The notes beneath the pieces are model-generated. The model was not told where the DNA came from. It worked only from the letters and a program-made list of their open reading frames with translations, and did no database searches. DNA of 64,000 nt from Aequoribacter sp049615385. GTDB taxonomy: Bacteria; Pseudomonadota; Gammaproteobacteria; Pseudomonadales; Halieaceae. Both the position numbers and the translations under genes were made by a program. Shown piece after piece: positions 61,333-64,000 of the stretch. Location: the NCBI RefSeq assembly GCF_049615385.1, contig NZ_JBMZFL010000007.1. The stretch is one strand, 5' to 3'. Within the stretch, counting starts at the first letter, position 1. The number at the start of each line of letters is the position of its first letter.

Positions 61333-62253
61333 ATGGCAAGTGAAAGTACAATGACCGAAGCACTGCGAACAGGCGATCTGATTCGCCACGGCAGGACGTC
61401 GCTAGGCATGACGCAAGCTGAACTCGCGCATTTCCTCGCCCAACGTAGCTCGGTCTTTACGGGGGTCGATACGGTGACCATTAGCCGCTGGGAGGCGAGT
61501 CGAGTCTATCCCTCGACCAAACGGCTGATCGCATTCGCGAAGATTTTATATCCGCAGCACACTCGGACCACTCTTAAGCACATGATCAAAGACCGACCGA
61601 GGGGCAGCCAGGCTTGCCCGATAAGCAAAGTAAATACTTACACTCACCATCCCTATCTGATTGGGGAAGAAAATCGAGCCTTGATTTGTAGCACGAGTAT
61701 AAACCGGTTGATCAGTGGCGCCAGCCGTTGCGTAGATCCATTTTACCAGGCACTGCAAAACGCTGAATCTTCCGATAATCGGGACCATGATTTTAAGCTA
61801 ATGGTTACCGACCCATCGACCGACGAAGTATTTGGCCATCTAGTCGCATCAACAATACAACTTGCACACCCCGAGCAAAGCAGCTATCGGGGCATCATCA
61901 TTTCATCGATGTATGCTGGCAGTAACACAATATTTGAGTTTCTATTGAGTCAATTCTTCCGTTTTGCAGTTCAACAAGACGTCGATGCGTTTTATTTTAT
62001 TGCCTGCGATCAGCAACAACGAAGCTTTGCAAAGCGATTGGGCATGACAGGCGCTCGCTTATCTTTGCCGCAGGACGTAGAATTTTTTATCAAGTACCGA
62101 GACGCTGAGGTTTTTGTGGGCAGCTACTACGACGTGCTCGCGCATCCCGATTTTTCAGGCCTTTTTGCGAGTGACATCCCAGGCTACCCAATGCAGCAAG
62201 AAGAGGAAGCTCGCGCTGAGCGACAATCAGAGGAAGTTGCTAAGACCGGCTAG
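61333..62253 (+). CDS. XRE-type DNA-binding protein with GNAT-like C-terminal domain
   Basis: A 306-residue protein. The N-terminal helix-turn-helix (about 14-75) has SLGMTQAELAHFLAQR, then TVTISRWEASRVYPSTKRL, in XRE style with an insertion between the helices. The C-terminal part (about 110-290) has a fold pattern like GNAT acetyltransferases or acyl-homoserine-lactone synthases: KLMVTDPSTDEVFGHLVAS, then RGIIISSMYAGSNTIFEFLLSQFFRFAVQQDVDAFYFIACDQQQRSFAKRLGM. The charged tail is EEEARAERQSEEV. AGGAG lies 8 bases before the ATG. Divergent from the kinase operon, with the three repeats between. Enzymatic activity unproven. Confidence 0.7.
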   Translation: MASESTMTEALRTGDLIRHGRTSLGMTQAELAHFLAQRSSVFTGVDTVTISRWEASRVYPSTKRLIAFAKILYPQHTRTTLKHMIKDRPRGSQACPISKVNTYTHHPYLIGEENRALICSTSINRLISGASRCVDPFYQALQNAESSDNRDHDFKLMVTDPSTDEVFGHLVASTIQLAHPEQSSYRGIIISSMYAGSNTIFEFLLSQFFRFAVQQDVDAFYFIACDQQQRSFAKRLGMTGARLSLPQDVEFFIKYRDAEVFVGSYYDVLAHPDFSGLFASDIPGYPMQQEEEARAERQSEEVAKTG

Positions 62254-62355
62254 GCTCGTATCGCGTTCACGACGCGCTCACATGGACTAAGAGCCGGGCT
62301 AGTCTGCGAGCAGTAACACCGTTATGCTGGTTTGAAATATAATCAGGAGGTAAGT

Positions 62356-63225
62356 ATGACTGCTCGCGTAGCACTTGTAACAGGCGCCAGCCGAGGCGCC
62401 GGGGCTGGGATCGCAAAGGGCCTGGGCGAACTGGGCTACACCGTATACGTTACTGGCCGCACCATTACCCCCGGTGATGCCAAAGGCTGGGACGGGTCGG
62501 TGTTACCGGGCACGGTAGCTGAGACCGCCGCGGAGATTACCGCCCGTGGCGGCAAAGGGATTGCCGTCGTATGTGACCATTCGGACGACACCCAGGTGGC
62601 AGCGCTATTCGAACAAATCAAACGCGAGCAGGGCCGTTTGGACATGCTCGTGAACAACGCAACCTATATTCACCATCAACTGATCGAGAAAAAACCGTTC
62701 TGGGAAAAGGAACTGAATGCGGTAAATATTCTGGACGTTGGTTTACGATCGGCCTACGTCGCAAGCTGGTACGCTGCGCAAATCATGGTACCCCAAGGCT
62801 CAGGCTTGATCGGTTTTGTTTCGTCTTTTGGCGCCGACTGCTACATGCATGGACCAGCCTACGGCGCGCAAAAAGCGGGCATCGATAAATTTGCCCACGA
62901 CATGGAGCATGACCTACGAGGTACCGGAGTCGTATCGGTATCGCTCTGGCTCGGTCCGCAGATCACCGAGCGCTCGGAAATAGCACGCAAAACCAACCCC
63001 GAGCAATATGAAGAGTTCATCGCCTATGCTGAAAACCCAGAATTTTCAGCACACATTTTTGATGCCATCGATCACGCAAGTAATCGTGACGAACTGTCAG
63101 GTCAGACGCTGATTGGTGCTGAAATCGCATTAGAACTGGGCATTAAGGATCGCGGCGTAGACCGACCATCGCACCGTGAAATGCTAGGCAACCCGCGGCC
63201 TAAAAATCCTGCTGCCGTTTACTAG
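62356..63225 (+). CDS. Short-chain dehydrogenase/reductase, DHRS1-like
   Basis: A 289-residue oxidoreductase. The cofactor motif TGASRGAG is at residues 9-16, NNAT near 95, and the catalytic tyrosine and lysine in YGAQKAGIDKFAHDM with SSFGADC upstream. The layout, including the long C-terminal helix region, resembles the DHRS1 group. AGGAGG at 62346-62351 settles the ATG at 62356. Substrate unknown. The neighbouring converging SnoaL-like gene may belong to the same catabolic function. Confidence 0.9.
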   Translation: MTARVALVTGASRGAGAGIAKGLGELGYTVYVTGRTITPGDAKGWDGSVLPGTVAETAAEITARGGKGIAVVCDHSDDTQVAALFEQIKREQGRLDMLVNNATYIHHQLIEKKPFWEKELNAVNILDVGLRSAYVASWYAAQIMVPQGSGLIGFVSSFGADCYMHGPAYGAQKAGIDKFAHDMEHDLRGTGVVSVSLWLGPQITERSEIARKTNPEQYEEFIAYAENPEFSAHIFDAIDHASNRDELSGQTLIGAEIALELGIKDRGVDRPSHREMLGNPRPKNPAAVY

Positions 63226-63236
63226 AAGAAGTGACT

Positions 63237-63268
63237 AGGGTGCTCTGGCGATTGCGCCACGACACCCT
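63237..63268. terminator. Hairpin after the SDR gene
   Basis: AGGGTG and CACCCT form an outer stem, and TGGCG and CGCCA an inner stem with an ATTG loop, separated by a symmetrical three-base internal loop. It lies between the converging SDR and SnoaL-like genes. There is no T run, so the role is likely but not shown. Confidence 0.5.
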
Positions 63269-63311
63269 CTGGCCCGCCTGGGCTCCACACCTCAGTTTGC
63301 TGGTGTCAGCC

Positions 63312-63821
63312 TTACATCACATCGGCGAGGGTGCGGGCTGCCACATCCACACGCAATGAACCGGGCTCGTAGTTACAGACCATGACCGTGCGATACTCAG
63401 TTCGAGATTTGGCGATACGCCAGCCAGCTTCGGTTTTAACATAATCATCATGATACAAGGCGCTCAGCATCGTCAGCGTGTGATCTTGAGTATTGATGTT
63501 GCGGTAGTTCAGCGACCAGACGCCTTTTGCAGTTTTCTCATCAAGGATCTCGATCTCGGGGTTGGCGCCGTGATGCATGTCGAGAACATAATCATGACAT
63601 CCGCGTGGTACAAACACATCATCAACAAAGGTGTCGCGATTATCGCAGTACCCGAAGTAGTCCATGTCCACAATGGCGCCTTGGGCGACAAAGCACTCTC
63701 GCACAGCTTCTGGTTCTTGCTTATCACACGCGTTCAGGTACCTCGCCTTTAAGGCTTTGATTTCCTCGATGGCCTCAATACGCTCAACGCGCGCCAGCAA
63801 CTCTTTTATTGTTTGATCCAT
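63312..63821 (-). CDS. SnoaL/NTF2-like fold protein
   Basis: A 169-residue protein of the SnoaL-like/NTF2 superfamily, recognisable from IEEIKALKARYLNACDKQEPEAVRECFVAQGAIVDMDYFG and the strand pair at the end (LTMLSALYHDDYVKTEAGWRIAKSRTEYRTV). The ATG at 63821 follows GGGGAAGG. Members near SDR and aldehyde dehydrogenase genes often belong to steroid, terpenoid or aromatic catabolism, but no evidence here fixes the substrate. Confidence 0.85.
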   Translation of the reverse strand: MDQTIKELLARVERIEAIEEIKALKARYLNACDKQEPEAVRECFVAQGAIVDMDYFGYCDNRDTFVDDVFVPRGCHDYVLDMHHGANPEIEILDEKTAKGVWSLNYRNINTQDHTLTMLSALYHDDYVKTEAGWRIAKSRTEYRTVMVCNYEPGSLRVDVAARTLADVM

Positions 63822-63914
63822 GACCTTCCCCTCGTAGTCGAACGCCTCGATCCTACACAAGTTTACAGCGAAGGTCTTGCGACCCAGAGCAGCAGATTTA
63901 CTACAAATGAGTGC

Positions 63915-64000
63915 CTAGGTCAGGCCGCCGACGAGGCAGTATTTTATTTCTAAGTACTCGTCAATACCGTACTTAGAACCTTCACGCCCAAGACCCGAAT
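63915..64000 (-). CDS. C-terminus of an aldehyde dehydrogenase (SSADH-like), 5' part outside window
   Basis: The last 27 residues of a frame open to the right edge read SGLGREGSKYGIDEYLEIKY, then CLVGGLT and a TAG at 63915-63917. This tail is the signature end of NAD(P)-dependent succinate-semialdehyde dehydrogenases. Only the tail is visible, so the exact substrate is uncertain. Confidence 0.8.
   Translation of the reverse strand, partial: SGLGREGSKYGIDEYLEIKYCLVGGLT

Noticed and set aside
1..64000. CRISPR arrays, tRNA or rRNA genes, insertion sequences, phage genes
   Set aside because: Looked for by eye on both strands. No regular direct-repeat arrays, tRNA-like cloverleaf sequences, transposase or integrase motifs were found.

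Overview
The window looks like chromosomal DNA of a free-living, probably marine gammaproteobacterium. The psd / rsgA / orn neighbourhood, fklB, pdxH, cinA, RNase II, a TetR-free AraC-controlled valine operon and the many lipoproteins with classical lipoboxes all fit a Gram-negative gammaproteobacterium. G+C looks moderate and gene density is high. I cannot name the genus. A Halieaceae/Cellvibrionales-like oligotroph is a guess. No rRNA, tRNA, insertion sequence, integrase or CRISPR array was seen.

Layout. 1-260: start of a lipoprotein gene that runs off the left edge. 442-5907 (minus): a five-gene valine/isobutyrate degradation operon (mmsA, isobutyryl-CoA dehydrogenase, enoyl-CoA hydratase, 3-hydroxyisobutyryl-CoA hydrolase, mmsB), with a divergent AraC-type regulator and a second acyl-CoA dehydrogenase at 6024-8182. 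8203-11611 (minus): GntR regulator, uxuA, uxuB for hexuronate use, with a near-identical 21-bp motif before uxuA and before the regulator. 11930-28131: mostly housekeeping genes (RNase II, PIN-PhoH ATPase, Bax-like glucosaminidase, metallo-hydrolase, psd, rsgA, orn, iron alcohol dehydrogenase, fklB, an outer-membrane protein, cinA, pdxH, ggt, a thioesterase).

28296-42479 (plus) is the most unusual part. Thirteen tightly packed, mostly overlapping genes encode an envelope machine that I cannot assign to any named system: a TPR/TonB-C-like periplasmic protein, a serine-run lipoprotein, three further lipoproteins, two single-pass proteins sharing an N-terminal PTEFQP motif and PEGA-like domains (one ending in a formylglycine-enzyme-like domain that lacks cysteines), a small secreted protein, a MotA/TolQ/ExbB proton-channel homologue, a degenerate Hsp70-like protein with an FHA-like tail, two VWA proteins whose N-terminal membrane helix resembles the Asp-containing helix of ExbD/TolR/MotB, and an M48 metalloprotease lipoprotein. 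I infer an ion-motive-force-powered 5:2-type motor whose B subunits carry VWA domains instead of a peptidoglycan-binding domain. Two exported amidohydrolases follow on the same strand.

45696-57139: DUF2288, a glyoxalase-II-like hydrolase, a dicarboxylate/glutamate symporter, a LOG-family protein, and a c-di-GMP pair (an EAL protein with a dead GGDEF domain, and an HD-GYP protein with a damaged HD motif). Then come Dps, an LMW phosphatase, a cyclase-family hydrolase, diacylglycerol kinase, MAPEG, YbjQ and a 35-residue membrane microprotein. Next is the relic of an S46 peptidase gene, joined to an unusual membrane protein with decayed GGDEF/EAL-like domains. 57200-62253: a signalling block with two receiver proteins and two membrane histidine kinases, divergent from an XRE-type regulator. 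Three evenly spaced 16-bp inverted repeats lie in the divergent promoter region. The right edge holds an SDR oxidoreductase, a SnoaL-like protein and the last 27 codons of an aldehyde dehydrogenase resembling succinate-semialdehyde dehydrogenase.
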